Positions 1-8,732 of a DNA stretch of 37,779 bases are shown in pieces (position 1 is the stretch's first letter; each line of letters starts with the position of its first letter). The position numbers were made by a program, and so were the translations under genes. A model generated the notes under the pieces. It ran no database searches. It was not told where the DNA came from and worked only from the letters and a program-made list of their open reading frames with translations. The DNA is from CAZGSN01 sp964371655 (GTDB lineage Bacteria > Desulfobacterota > Binatia > HRBIN30): NCBI GenBank assembly GCA_964371655.1, contig CAYJOD010000061.1, forward strand, positions 1 to 37,779, read 5' to 3'.

Positions 1-52
1 GTTCGCCCTGAGGAGCGGCCATCTTCTCAGGCCGCGTCTCGAAGGGCGCGCT
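1..52. repeat. Nested palindromic intergenic repeat
   Basis: The first 52 bases hold nested inverted repeats. An outer pair, CGCCCT near position 5 and AGGGCG near 43, encloses an inner pair, GCGGCC and GGCCGC, around a 9-base loop. This resembles the dispersed repeats of the type TTCGCCCTGAG...TCGAAGGGCG found between genes in many proteobacterial genomes. It could also act as a terminator for a gene to the left. The element is cut by the window edge, so its full extent is unknown. Confidence 0.4.
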
Positions 53-97
53 CTACTAGACTGATCACAAACGGGCAGTTCAACTGAGGTTTTCGGA

Positions 98-886
98 ATG
101 AAAGAAGCCATGCTACCGGTAGTCGCCTTGTGGCACCGCGAAATCGTTCGTTTCGTCCGCCAGCGTAGCCGCCTCACCGGAGCCTTTGCGCAGCCCTTGG
201 TTTTCTGGCTCTTGCTCGGCGGCGGCTTCAACGCCTCGTTTCAGCCCGCCGGTACACCGCAAGGGACGAGCTACGTCGCCTATTTCTACCCCGGCACGAT
301 CCTGATGGTGCTGCTCTTCACCGCGATCTTTGCCACCATTGCGACAGTCGAGGATCGCAAGCAAGGGTTCCTGCAAGGCGTCCTCGTTGCTCCGGTACCG
401 CGTTGGAGTGTGGTCCTCGGCCAAGCCCTCGGCGGGACAACCCTCGCCGTCGTCCAAGGCATGTTGTTCATGCTTCTCGCGCCGCTGCTCGGGATCAGCC
501 TTTCCGTCGCGTCCTTCCTGTGCACGACGGTGGTGATGACGGTCATTGCCTTGGCCCTCACCAGCTTGGGCCTGATGATCGCCTGGAAGATGGACTCGAC
601 ACAGGGTTTCCACGCCATCATGAATCTGATCCTGCTGCCGATCTGGATCCTGTCTGGCGCCCTGTTTCCGCAGAACGGTGCCCCAGGTCTGTTGCACCTG
701 CTGATGGCGCTGAACCCGTTGACCTACGGCATGGCCGCGCTGCGTCGCTGTCTCTACCTGGGTAACCCGAGCGCCGCGGGCGCCGTCGCACCGATGGGGC
801 TTTCGCTTCTCATCACCGTGCTGTTCTGCGCCGCCGCCTTTGCAGGGGCCGTACGCGTCGCCAGTCGACCCGCCGCCGCGGCGTAA
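98..886 (+). CDS. ABC-2 type transporter permease
   Basis: A 262-residue membrane protein of the ABC-2 permease family, the membrane half of an exporter for drugs, polysaccharides or lipids. A short cytoplasmic N-terminus (residues 1-30, rich in Arg) precedes about six hydrophobic segments. The central stretch TIATVEDRKQGFLQGVLVAP (about residues 81-100) is the loop usually seen after the second membrane segment of ABC-2 permeases, and LPIWILSGALFP near residue 180 is the typical fifth-segment motif. Length is normal for the family. No ATP-binding partner is seen in the window; by usual gene order it should lie just left of position 1. The ATG at 98 is chosen because the hydrophobic core and N-terminal helix follow directly. 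Substrate cannot be told from sequence. Confidence 0.88.
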   Translation: MKEAMLPVVALWHREIVRFVRQRSRLTGAFAQPLVFWLLLGGGFNASFQPAGTPQGTSYVAYFYPGTILMVLLFTAIFATIATVEDRKQGFLQGVLVAPVPRWSVVLGQALGGTTLAVVQGMLFMLLAPLLGISLSVASFLCTTVVMTVIALALTSLGLMIAWKMDSTQGFHAIMNLILLPIWILSGALFPQNGAPGLLHLLMALNPLTYGMAALRRCLYLGNPSAAGAVAPMGLSLLITVLFCAAAFAGAVRVASRPAAAA

Positions 887-904
887 GACGACTGTCTAAA
901 ATCC

Positions 905-1000
905 ACTTGGGGCTAGTGGCTTGAGACTTGGGGCTTGTGGTTTCCCAGCTCTTCCCGAGCCCCAAAACCCCAGCCCCGAGCCCCACCGCTGAATCAGGAG
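905..1000. repeat. G/C-tract spacer with short inverted repeats
   Basis: Between the permease and the ThyX-like gene lies a spacer with repeated TTGGGGCT words (about 909 and 931) and their complement AGCCCCAA (about 958), followed by further GCCCC words. One pair can form an 8-bp stem with a long loop. It may be a degenerate dispersed repeat or a weak terminator. No coding potential is seen here. Confidence 0.3.
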
Positions 1001-1049
1001 ATCGCCTGCCACTTCCACTTCCGCGCGCCGCGCGATAGGGGAAGCGGCT

Positions 1050-2651
1050 ATGCCGACCCCCGCACCTGAGACCTTCACCGCCGCCGAGCGTGCGGCGCTC
1101 GCACCCTACTTCACAAACATCGACGCGCCCGTGTTCGCCCTGCGTAACCTGCCGGAGGTCGTCAAGGGCGCGCTGTTCGCGCGCTACTCGCGCTCACCCA
1201 AGTCGCTACGCCGACTCTTCCTCGACGAGTTTCTCGACCAGGTAGAGACCGGCGCCGCGGCAGCTGAGGTCGGTGTCAGCCGCGCCGACAAACTCTACGA
1301 GCGCATCTTCGACGACTACGGCGACGACTCGGTGGCACAGCTCGGCGGTGCTCATCTCGCCTGCGAGGGTGCTTCCAACATTCTCACCAAGGTGCTCGAG
1401 TGGGGGCGGCTCATGGCCTACCTGGAGCAATCCACGCGCTACATCCCCTACAACGATCGCAGCAACGGGCATTGGCGCTATCTGGTGCCGAGCGAGCTCG
1501 ACGACCATCCCCTGCGCGCGCTCTACACGCAGACCCTCGATCACGCCTTCGCCACCTACGCGCGATGGATCGTGCCGATGGAGCGCCACTTCAGCGCGCG
1601 CCATCCGCAGCAACCGGGCGACTCCGATGCCGTCTACAAGCGCACCATCCGCGCCAAGGCACTCGATACCGTGCGTGGCATGCTGCCGGCCGCGACGCAG
1701 TCGAACGTCGGCCTGTTCGGTACGGGCCAGGCGTACGAGGCGTTGCTGTTGCGCATGCGCCTTCATCCGCTGGCCGAGGTACGACACTACGCCGACCTCA
1801 TGCTCGTCGAGCTGCGCAAGGTCATTCCGTCCTTCCTCAAACGCGTCGATCGGGCCGATCGCGGTGTGCGCTGGAGTGAGTATCTGCGCGCCGTGTCGCA
1901 GCAGACCGCCGCCATCGCTGCGCGCCTTGCCGCGGACATTGTGCCGGCGCTCGGCGATGAGGTGACCCTCACCGACTTCGACCCCGACGGTGAGATCAAG
2001 GTCGTCGCCGCGGCGCTCTATGCGACGACGCGGCTGCCCGACACGCAGCTCCAGGACCTGGCGCGCTCGCTAAGCAGCGAACAGCGCGCGGCCGTACTGC
2101 ACGCCTATGTGGGCGAGCGTAGCAACCGTCGCCACAAGCCCGGGCGCGCCTTCGAGCGCACCTCGTACCGCTTCGACGTTCTCACCGACTATGGGGCGTT
2201 CCGCGATCTGCAGCGCCATCGAATGCTCAGCCTCGAATGGCAAGCACTGAGTCCCGACCACGGCTACGGCGTTGCCGCCGCGATCGAGGAAGCCGGCGCT
2301 CTGTCGGACTGGCAACAGGTCATGGACCGCTCCGCGCAGCTACACCGCGCTCTGTTTGCCTCCGGGCTCGATGCGGTCGCTCCCTACGCCATCAGCATGG
2401 CGTACCGGGTGCGCTTCTACATGCAGATGAACGCGCGCGAGGCCATGCACACCATCGAGCTGCGCACCGCGCCGCAGGGGCATCCAGCCTATCGCCGCGT
2501 CTGCCAGGCCATGCACCGACTCATTGCCGACAAGGCGGGACATCACGCCATCGCGGCGGCAATGAAGTTCGCGGATCACTCCGAGGTCGAATTGGAGCGA
2601 CTGCAGGCGGAGCGCGCGAGCGAGGCGAAGCGACAAGATCGGGGTGAGTGA
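1050..2651 (+). CDS. Two-module FAD-dependent thymidylate synthase-like protein (ThyX family)
   Basis: A 533-residue protein that reads as two ThyX modules in tandem; single ThyX proteins are about 220-250 residues. ThyX makes dTMP from dUMP using methylene-tetrahydrofolate, FAD and NADPH. The first module (about 20-260) contains LEWGRLMAYLEQSTRYIPYN near residues 118-137, which aligns with the ThyX signature but has lost the RHR triplet and keeps the Ser-Thr-Arg-Tyr end. The second module (about 330-520) contains LQRHRMLSLEWQALS near residue 388, keeping RHR but losing the second Ser/Arg part. It also has NAREAMHTIELRT near residue 455, like the C-terminal ThyX helix. The start ATG at 1050 follows a GGGGAAG stretch. 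Family assignment is firm; catalytic activity is uncertain because neither half has a complete signature. Confidence 0.82.
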   Translation: MPTPAPETFTAAERAALAPYFTNIDAPVFALRNLPEVVKGALFARYSRSPKSLRRLFLDEFLDQVETGAAAAEVGVSRADKLYERIFDDYGDDSVAQLGGAHLACEGASNILTKVLEWGRLMAYLEQSTRYIPYNDRSNGHWRYLVPSELDDHPLRALYTQTLDHAFATYARWIVPMERHFSARHPQQPGDSDAVYKRTIRAKALDTVRGMLPAATQSNVGLFGTGQAYEALLLRMRLHPLAEVRHYADLMLVELRKVIPSFLKRVDRADRGVRWSEYLRAVSQQTAAIAARLAADIVPALGDEVTLTDFDPDGEIKVVAAALYATTRLPDTQLQDLARSLSSEQRAAVLHAYVGERSNRRHKPGRAFERTSYRFDVLTDYGAFRDLQRHRMLSLEWQALSPDHGYGVAAAIEEAGALSDWQQVMDRSAQLHRALFASGLDAVAPYAISMAYRVRFYMQMNAREAMHTIELRTAPQGHPAYRRVCQAMHRLIADKAGHHAIAAAMKFADHSEVELERLQAERASEAKRQDRGE

Positions 2652-2688
2652 GGAGCTGCCGGCGCGGCCTTCCGCACAGCGGCCCAGA

Positions 2689-2762
2689 GGGCGCGCAGCC
2701 GCGCGCCCCTACGAGAAGAGAGACGAGCACCGAATGGCGTAGGGGCGCGCGGCTGCGCGCCC
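2689..2762. repeat. Perfect 25-bp inverted repeat (dispersed family A, full element)
   Basis: Two perfectly complementary 25-base arms, 2689-2713 and 2738-2762, flank a 24-base spacer. The left arm begins GGGCGCGCAGCC and ends CCCCTACG. The same element occurs again in full at 8557-8631 and as a half-site at 33015-33040, so it is a dispersed REP/MITE-like family and not only a terminator. Here it lies between the ThyX-like gene and the helicase gene, and may also terminate transcription of the former. Confidence 0.8.
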
Positions 2763-2914
2763 GGTAAGTCTTAACACCGCCTCTAGTCACCGCGGCTACG
2801 CTTGCTGCTCTCGCAACGCGGATTGTCTACCCGAAGCGGCCGCTCTCCACTTTCGCCTAACCTTCGCCGATGGTACGATGCCGCCTCCGCTCGGATCGAT
2901 CCGCGGGCGTGCAT

Positions 2915-2920
2915 AGGAGG
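2915..2920 (+). promoter_or_regulatory. Shine-Dalgarno site that decides the helicase start
   Basis: A perfect AGGAGG lies at 2915-2920. The first in-frame GTG, at 2920, overlaps it and cannot use it. The next in-frame GTG at 2926 sits 5 bases after it and the ATG at 2932 sits 11 bases after it. One of these two is the likely start. Confidence 0.6.
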
Positions 2921-2925
2921 TGAAG

Positions 2926-4977
2926 GTGGCGATGGCGATGGAACCGCGCGTATATCTCGATGAGCTCAATCCGCCGCAACGCTCGGCCGTCGAGCATGGA
3001 GGCGATGGCGACGCGCGGCCTCTACTCATCATCGCCGGCGCCGGCTCCGGCAAGACCAAGACTCTCGCACACCGGGTTGCGCATCTGATCGTCAACGGTG
3101 CCGATGCGGAGCGGATCCTACTGCTCACCTTTACCCGGCGCGCGGCGCTGGAGATGACGCGGCGCGCCCAGCGCATCTGTTCTCTGGCGCCGGCAGGCGC
3201 GCCGCGGCTGCATTGGGCGGGTACATTTCACAGCATCGCCAACCGCTTGCTACGCCTGCACGCCGAAGCGGTAGGGCTGACGCCATCGTTCACCGTCCTC
3301 GATCGCTCCGACTCCGAGGACCTCCTCGATCTGTGGCGCGACGAGCTCGGCTTTTCGCGCAAGTCGACGCGCTTTCCAAAGAAAGCTACCTGCCTCGCCA
3401 TCTACTCACACGCCGTCAACGCGCAACGCTCGGTCGAGGAAACCCTCGCCGCAGCGTTTCCCTGGTGTGAAGCGTGGGCCGACGAGCTGCGCGCCCTGTT
3501 CCGCACCTACGTCGAGGCGAAGCAGCGGCGCAATCTCTTGGATTACGACGATCTGCTGCTGTACTGGCACCAGATGATGACCGAACCGGCGCTGGCCGCG
3601 GCTGTGCGCGCGCGCTTCGATCATGTCCTCGTCGATGAGTATCAAGATACCAACGCCCTGCAAGCCGCCATCTTGCTCGGCCTCGCTCCCGCCGGGCACG
3701 GGCTGACCGTGGTCGGTGACGATGCCCAGGCGATCTTCTCGTTTCGCGCCGCGAGCGTGCGCAACATCCTCGATTTCCCCGCCCAATTTGATCCACCAGC
3801 GCGGATCGTCACTCTGGAACAGAACTACCGCTCCTCGGTGCCGATTCTCGATGCCTGCAACGCGGTCATCGGATTGTCGCGTGAACGCTTCGTCAAGAAC
3901 CTCTTCTCTACCAAGCGTTCGCAGGAAAAGCCGGTCCTGGTAAGCGCTGAGGATGAGACCGGACAGGTCGACTACGTGGTCGAACGCATTTTGGAGCATC
4001 GCGAAGCAGGTATCGATCTCAGGCGGCAGGCGGTGCTGTTTCGCACCGCGCACCACAGTGATCTGCTCGAGGTGGACCTAGGACGGCGCAATCTTCCTTT
4101 CGTCAAGTACGGTGGTCTGAAGTTTCTGGAAGCGGCGCATGTGAAGGACGTGCTCTGCATCCTGCGCTGGGCCGAGAACGCGCACGACTCGATCGCCGCA
4201 TTCCGTGTCCTGCAGCTCTTGGCCGGCATGGGCCCGGGCTATGCCCGCCGCGCCGTCGCGCACCTCGAACAGCACAACTTCAACGTCGCCGCCCTGCCCT
4301 CCTTCCGTACCCCGGCGGCCGCGACCGAGCACTGGCCCGGGCTGTGCTCGCTGCTCGTGCACTTGCACAACCCGGCGACTCCGTGGCTGGGGCAAGTCGG
4401 CGCTGTGCGTCAATGGTATCAACCCCATCTGCAGCGCTTGTATGACGCTGCCCTCGCGCGCGCCGGCGATCTCGATCAACTCGAGCAGATCGCAACGACC
4501 TATCCGTCGCGCGAGCGCTTTCTCACCGAGCTCACCCTCAACCCTCCGAGCGCCACCGGCGACGAAGCCGGCGTGCCACGGCTCGACGAGGACTACCTCA
4601 TCCTCTCTACCATTCACTCCGCCAAGGGGCAGGAATGGGATGTCGTGTACATCCTCAACGCCGTCGACGGCTGCATCCCGTCAGACATGGCGACCGACAG
4701 TCCGCAGCACATCGAGGAGGAGCGGCGCTTGCTCTACGTCGCCATGACCCGCGCTCGCGATCATCTCCACCTGATTCATCCGCTGCGCTTCTTCACCCAC
4801 GAACAGCAGCGCCACGGCGACCGCCACATCTACGCCCCGCGCACCCGCTTCATCCCCGATTCGATTGTCGATCACTTCGAGCGCCGCACCCACGCACAAG
4901 ATCATGGCGTCGATGCATCCGAGCCCACCCGAGCGCGCGTCGACATCGGCGCCCGGCTACGTGCGATGTGGAGCTAG
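2926..4977 (+). CDS. UvrD/PcrA/Rep-type superfamily 1 ATP-dependent DNA helicase
   Basis: A helicase of about 683 residues that unwinds DNA 3' to 5' in repair or replication restart. All core SF1A motifs are visible in order: Q-motif region LNPPQRSAVEH near residue 15; Walker A GAGSGKT near 40; motif Ia LLTFTRRAALEMTRRA near 70; Walker B and motif II VDEYQDTNALQ near 238; motif III VVGDDAQAIFSFRAA near 265; motif IV LEQNYRSS near 300; motif V LSTIHSAKGQEWDVVYI near 560; motif VI RRLLYVAMTRARDHL near 607. Length matches UvrD/PcrA. The C-terminus lacks a recognisable extended tail for UvrB or RNA polymerase contact. It has its own strong ribosome binding site and stands alone, so no operon context helps to separate UvrD, PcrA and Rep. 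Confidence 0.95.
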   Translation: MAMAMEPRVYLDELNPPQRSAVEHGGDGDARPLLIIAGAGSGKTKTLAHRVAHLIVNGADAERILLLTFTRRAALEMTRRAQRICSLAPAGAPRLHWAGTFHSIANRLLRLHAEAVGLTPSFTVLDRSDSEDLLDLWRDELGFSRKSTRFPKKATCLAIYSHAVNAQRSVEETLAAAFPWCEAWADELRALFRTYVEAKQRRNLLDYDDLLLYWHQMMTEPALAAAVRARFDHVLVDEYQDTNALQAAILLGLAPAGHGLTVVGDDAQAIFSFRAASVRNILDFPAQFDPPARIVTLEQNYRSSVPILDACNAVIGLSRERFVKNLFSTKRSQEKPVLVSAEDETGQVDYVVERILEHREAGIDLRRQAVLFRTAHHSDLLEVDLGRRNLPFVKYGGLKFLEAAHVKDVLCILRWAENAHDSIAAFRVLQLLAGMGPGYARRAVAHLEQHNFNVAALPSFRTPAAATEHWPGLCSLLVHLHNPATPWLGQVGAVRQWYQPHLQRLYDAALARAGDLDQLEQIATTYPSRERFLTELTLNPPSATGDEAGVPRLDEDYLILSTIHSAKGQEWDVVYILNAVDGCIPSDMATDSPQHIEEERRLLYVAMTRARDHLHLIHPLRFFTHEQQRHGDRHIYAPRTRFIPDSIVDHFERRTHAQDHGVDASEPTRARVDIGARLRAMWS

Positions 4978-5120
4978 GTCGAAGAAGGTGCGGCTTGCAC
5001 AAGCCACATATGTCCTTCTTTATATTGCCGCCCCTCACGGAACCCGGTAGTTTGTTCGTACACGTCCCCAAGAATTTACAACCTTGAGGAGCGGACTTTC
5101 GCAGTATCGGAGCACGCACG

Positions 5121-6269
5121 ATGACAAAGACGATCATGCTGGTGGACGATGAACCGGACACTCTGCTCATCGTCGGAAAGCAACTGAAGAACGAGGGGTA
5201 CGAAGTCCTCACCGCCGGCAGTGGCCCGGAGGCGCTCCGTCAGATCGAGGTTCGGCTCCCCGATCTAGTGATCCTCGACTCGCAGATGCCGGGTATGTCC
5301 GGCCCACAAGTCTGCCAGATACTGCGAAGCAAACCCGAGTCTGCCGATCTGCCGATCATCATGCTCAGCGCTCACGCTCAGGTGGAAGACAAGGTTGCGG
5401 GACTGCGCGCCGGCGCCGATGACTACATCATCAAGCCGACACAAAAGGACGAGCTGATCGCCCGCATCGAGGCGCTCCTGATCCGCTCGCGACGCCAGCG
5501 CAAGGAGCCGGTCAAACCAGGGCGCGTCGCCGCGTTCATGGGCGTGAAGGGGGGCGTGGGCACCAGCACCATCAGTCTCAACATCGCCGCCACACTGGCC
5601 CAACAGCAGAAGTCCGTCATCCTCATTGAGCTCCGCCCAACCTATGGAACCCTGTCGGTGCTTTTGAAGGCCTCCCCGAAGGGCAACCTGATGAACCTGA
5701 TCGACTTGCGCGCAGATCAGATCGACGAGCGCAACCTCAGCGAGCAATTGTACACTTCGGAAAGTGGATTGAAGGTCTTGTTCGGGCCGCAGCGACCCGC
5801 GGAGTTCCACGAGTTGGATCCAGACTGGGCCGCGGCGATCGTGCGGCAAGCGAGCACGATGGCCGATTACGTCGTGATCGATCTGCCGCCGCTCCCCACT
5901 TCTGCCAGTCGCGCTGCGATCGCTCTGGCGCATGCGGTCGCGCTGGTACTGGAACCCGAGCGCGCCTCCGTGACCGCGGCGCAGGTAATCCTCGAAATGC
6001 TGGTTTCTTGGGGGATCGACAGAGAACTGGTTGCAGCCGTGATTGCCAACCGGGCGGGAATTACCATCGCCACCCCGCTTCGCGACATTAAGAAGCAACT
6101 CGGGTGCGAGATTTTGGGCGTGGTCACGCCCGCGACCGAAGCGTGCCTTCTCGCCCAGGAGAGAGGCATGCCGCTCGTGTTGTGTATGCCCGAGACGATG
6201 GCCGCGACCACTCTAACGGAGATGGCGACGCGCTTTGCGGCCGGCAGGCGGGCAAGCATCGAATACTAG
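5121..6269 (+). CDS. Response-regulator receiver fused to CpaE/MinD-type ATPase
   Basis: A 382-residue two-domain protein. Residues 1-125 are a complete receiver domain: acidic pair D9-D10, phospho-acceptor D53 (VILDSQMPG), switch S83 and K105 followed by Pro. Residues 133-380 are a ParA/MinD-superfamily ATPase with a deviant Walker A, KGGVGTST (143-150), and a Walker B-like VVIDLPP near 252. CpaE/TadZ proteins place Tad pilus machines at the pole and usually carry a degenerate receiver. Here the receiver has every residue needed for phosphorylation. The gene is apart from the main Tad cluster (about 3 kb beyond its distal end and on the other strand) and converges, 16 bases away, on the oxidoreductase gene. 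A role as a phosphorylation-dependent positioning partner for the Tad machine is inferred. Confidence 0.85.
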   Translation: MTKTIMLVDDEPDTLLIVGKQLKNEGYEVLTAGSGPEALRQIEVRLPDLVILDSQMPGMSGPQVCQILRSKPESADLPIIMLSAHAQVEDKVAGLRAGADDYIIKPTQKDELIARIEALLIRSRRQRKEPVKPGRVAAFMGVKGGVGTSTISLNIAATLAQQQKSVILIELRPTYGTLSVLLKASPKGNLMNLIDLRADQIDERNLSEQLYTSESGLKVLFGPQRPAEFHELDPDWAAAIVRQASTMADYVVIDLPPLPTSASRAAIALAHAVALVLEPERASVTAAQVILEMLVSWGIDRELVAAVIANRAGITIATPLRDIKKQLGCEILGVVTPATEACLLAQERGMPLVLCMPETMAATTLTEMATRFAAGRRASIEY

Positions 6270-6285
6270 CCAATGCTGCGAGGCG

Positions 6286-8418
6286 CTAAATCGCGCCCGC
6301 GACTTGGTTGGCGTCGAGGATGGCACCTTCGATGTAACCAACGCCCTTGCAGTCGCCGAGTAGATGTAGCTCGGGGGCTAGCAAGGCGAGGGCTGCAGCG
6401 AGGCTGCGATTCTCGACCACGCCGGTGGCGATGATGACGTGATCTGCCGCCGCAATCTGGCGCTCGCCGTAGCGGCTGTAGCGCACCCCAGCATCGCTGA
6501 TTTCCTCCACCGTGGCATCGGTGAGCAGCTGCACTCCGTGCTCGCGCAGATTGTGCAGCGCGCGCCAGCGCCGTGGCAGTGCCATCTCGCTCGCCAGCGT
6601 TTGCGACTCTTCGAGCACGATCACGTCGCGGCCGCGCTCGCCCAGGAACTCCGCCAGCTCGACTCCGACCAGGCCGCCGCCGATGACGACGACGCGTTTG
6701 CCGATCGGCATCCAATGGCGTGTCAGCTCACGCGTCAGCGCGATACGATCGGCGATACCCAGCAGGTTGCCCATCTTCAGCATGGCGCGCTGGCGCAGCG
6801 AAAGCTTCTCCGCCGCGACCTTGGCATCGGCGCCGGTCATGAGACTGCGGAGATCATCGCCACTGAGAACATTGGCGCGCTCGACTCCCGGGATCGGCGC
6901 AGCGGCGCGACGCGCGCCTACGGCAACCAGGATCACCTCGGGCTGCAACTGATGCACCAGCTCCGGCGTTACCTCTACGCCCAAGCGGAGGTCGATCGGC
7001 AAGGCGCGGATCTGGGCCTCGAGATACTCGACGAGCTTGCCGTTGGCTTCATACACCAGCGCCGAGAACAACGCTGTCCCGCCGAGACGCTCGCTCTTCT
7101 CGCACAGCGTCACCGTGTGCCCACGTCGAGCCGCGATTCGCGCCGCCTCCATCCCGGCCGGGCCGCCACCGACGACCAGCACCCGTTTCGGTTTTCGTGT
7201 CGGGATGAGCTCGAGCTCGGCTTCGCGCCCCGTGGCTGGATTCACCGCGCAGGAGACGCGGCGATTGAGATAGATATTGCCGACACAGCGGTAGCAATAG
7301 ATGCACGGCCGGATGTCCTCGGCGCGCGACGCCGCGAGCTTGTTCGGCAGCTCGGGCTCAGCCAGCAGCTTGCGCGCCATCGCCACGAAGTCGGCCTTGC
7401 CCGCCGCGATCAGCGCATCGGCAGCCTCGGGATCGATGCGTCCGACCGCAATCACAGGGACAGCGACTCGCTTCTTGATCGCGGCGGCGAGCTCGACGTA
7501 GCCGCAGGGTTCGTGCACCAGGGGCGCGTCGGTGAAGGCGACGCCCGAGGTGGGATCGGCGTAGGCGCTGACGTGGATGGCATCGACGCCCGCCGCCGCC
7601 GCCATCTCCGCAGCCCGCTGTGCATCATCGACGGTGATACCGTGCTCGGTACGAAACTCCTTCGCATCAAGCCGGCACCACACCGGGAACTCGGGGCCGA
7701 CGCGCCGTTTCACCGCTCGAATCACCTCGACCAACAGCCGCGCCCGGTTCTCCAGGGATCCACCGTACTCGTCGCAGCGCTGATTCGTCGCCGCCGAAAG
7801 GAAGGCGGAAATGAGGTAGCCGTGGGCGCCGTGGATCTCGACCGCATCGAAGCCGGCGCGCCGGGCGCGGTCAGCGGCGTCGGCAAACATCTCGACGAGG
7901 GCCGCGATCTCCGCCTTCGTCATCTCATGATAAGTCATCCCGGCACCCGGCTGCATCAGGTAGCCGGTGACGCCTTGGATCTCTTCCATGCTCAGGTCAT
8001 TCAGCAGGTCGCCACCCTTGAGTGGCAACTCCGACGGCACCCACATCGGACGGCCAACGGCCATGTCCTGCGTCGCCACCTTGCCGGCATGCTGCAGCTG
8101 GATCGCAATCTTGGCGCCATGGGCGTGCACGCGAGTCGTCAGGTTCAGCAGCCCCGGCAGATAGCTGTCTGCGGAGATCGCCACTTGATTCGGAATGCAA
8201 GCGCCGGCCGGATAGGCGACGGCACCGACACCGACGATGATGAGCCCGACGCCACCCTTGGCGCGGGCCTCGAAGTAGCGCGTCATACGTTCGCCGACGT
8301 GCCCGCCGTCATCCGCCAGATTCGAGCCCATTGGGGCCATGAGGATCCGGTTGCGGATGTCGAGGCTAGCGATGCGGCCAGGTGCCAGGAGGTGTTTGAA
8401 CGATTGTGATGTAGTCAT
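6286..8418 (-). CDS. NADH:flavin oxidoreductase / 2,4-dienoyl-CoA reductase family, FMN-Fe/S-FAD enzyme
   Basis: A 710-residue three-cofactor enzyme of the FadH / trimethylamine dehydrogenase / BaiCD family. Residues about 10-350 form an old-yellow-enzyme TIM barrel for FMN (RNRILMAPMGSNLA near 22; IHGAHGYLISAFLS near 195, with the usual His pair region). Cysteines 372, 375, 378 and 390 are the 4Fe-4S ligands; their C-x2-C-x2-C-x11-C spacing is closer to trimethylamine dehydrogenase than to E. coli FadH (C-x2-C-x3-C). Two dinucleotide folds follow: GGGPAGMEAA near 410 and VVVIGGGLVGVELAEF near 570. It likely reduces an activated double bond of an acyl-CoA or steroid-like enoate with NAD(P)H, but the substrate cannot be fixed. 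The ATG at 8418 precedes the barrel directly. Confidence 0.9.
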   Translation of the reverse strand: MTTSQSFKHLLAPGRIASLDIRNRILMAPMGSNLADDGGHVGERMTRYFEARAKGGVGLIIVGVGAVAYPAGACIPNQVAISADSYLPGLLNLTTRVHAHGAKIAIQLQHAGKVATQDMAVGRPMWVPSELPLKGGDLLNDLSMEEIQGVTGYLMQPGAGMTYHEMTKAEIAALVEMFADAADRARRAGFDAVEIHGAHGYLISAFLSAATNQRCDEYGGSLENRARLLVEVIRAVKRRVGPEFPVWCRLDAKEFRTEHGITVDDAQRAAEMAAAAGVDAIHVSAYADPTSGVAFTDAPLVHEPCGYVELAAAIKKRVAVPVIAVGRIDPEAADALIAAGKADFVAMARKLLAEPELPNKLAASRAEDIRPCIYCYRCVGNIYLNRRVSCAVNPATGREAELELIPTRKPKRVLVVGGGPAGMEAARIAARRGHTVTLCEKSERLGGTALFSALVYEANGKLVEYLEAQIRALPIDLRLGVEVTPELVHQLQPEVILVAVGARRAAAPIPGVERANVLSGDDLRSLMTGADAKVAAEKLSLRQRAMLKMGNLLGIADRIALTRELTRHWMPIGKRVVVIGGGLVGVELAEFLGERGRDVIVLEESQTLASEMALPRRWRALHNLREHGVQLLTDATVEEISDAGVRYSRYGERQIAAADHVIIATGVVENRSLAAALALLAPELHLLGDCKGVGYIEGAILDANQVAGAI

Positions 8419-8732
8419 GCGCTCGCTTTCCGAGGTGCTTCATCTCGCAAGCGCAGCGACGCGTCAAGCAGCGCCCAAGCATGATAGGCGCGATGCCCAC
8501 GGCGACCCCAGGCATCGTAGCCGCTCTCACCGGAGGATTCTCTCAATCCATCGGCAGGGCGCGCAGCCGCGCGCCCCTACGTTACACGGTATGGTTCGGG
8601 GCCTGGCGTAGGGGCGCGCGGCTGCGCGCCCTCTGCACTCGGTCTTCAGACAACCTCGCCAGAGCGCGGGGCCGCGTGTTTGTCATTCTGTCCGGCGCCA
8701 CCGTCTGGCGACGGCGGCGTCGTTTGTTGTCC
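8419..8732. other. Intergenic region with one dispersed repeat
   Basis: This 314-base stretch separates two minus-strand genes. It holds the full family A inverted repeat at 8557-8631. No credible open reading frame or RNA gene is seen. It should contain the promoter of the oxidoreductase gene in its left part, but no clear -35/-10 pair stands out. Confidence 0.5.
8557..8631. repeat. Perfect 25-bp inverted repeat (dispersed family A, full element)
   Basis: The arms 8557-8581 and 8607-8631 are perfectly complementary and identical in sequence to the arms at 2689-2713 and 2738-2762. The 25-base spacer differs completely from the spacer of the first element. Conserved arms with unrelated spacers suggest that the arms, not the loop, are under selection or copied. 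Confidence 0.8.

Noticed and set aside
4995..5024. Possible sigma-70 promoter (TTGCAC and TTTATA) before the receiver-ATPase gene
   Set aside because: The -35 box matches only 3 of 6 and the spacing is 18; too weak to list.
6439..8409. Long open frame of 656 codons on the plus strand, antisense to the flavin oxidoreductase
   Set aside because: It is the mirror of a real gene in a GC-rich genome; it is His/Arg/Asp-rich with no family features, and the opposite strand has a complete, motif-rich enzyme.
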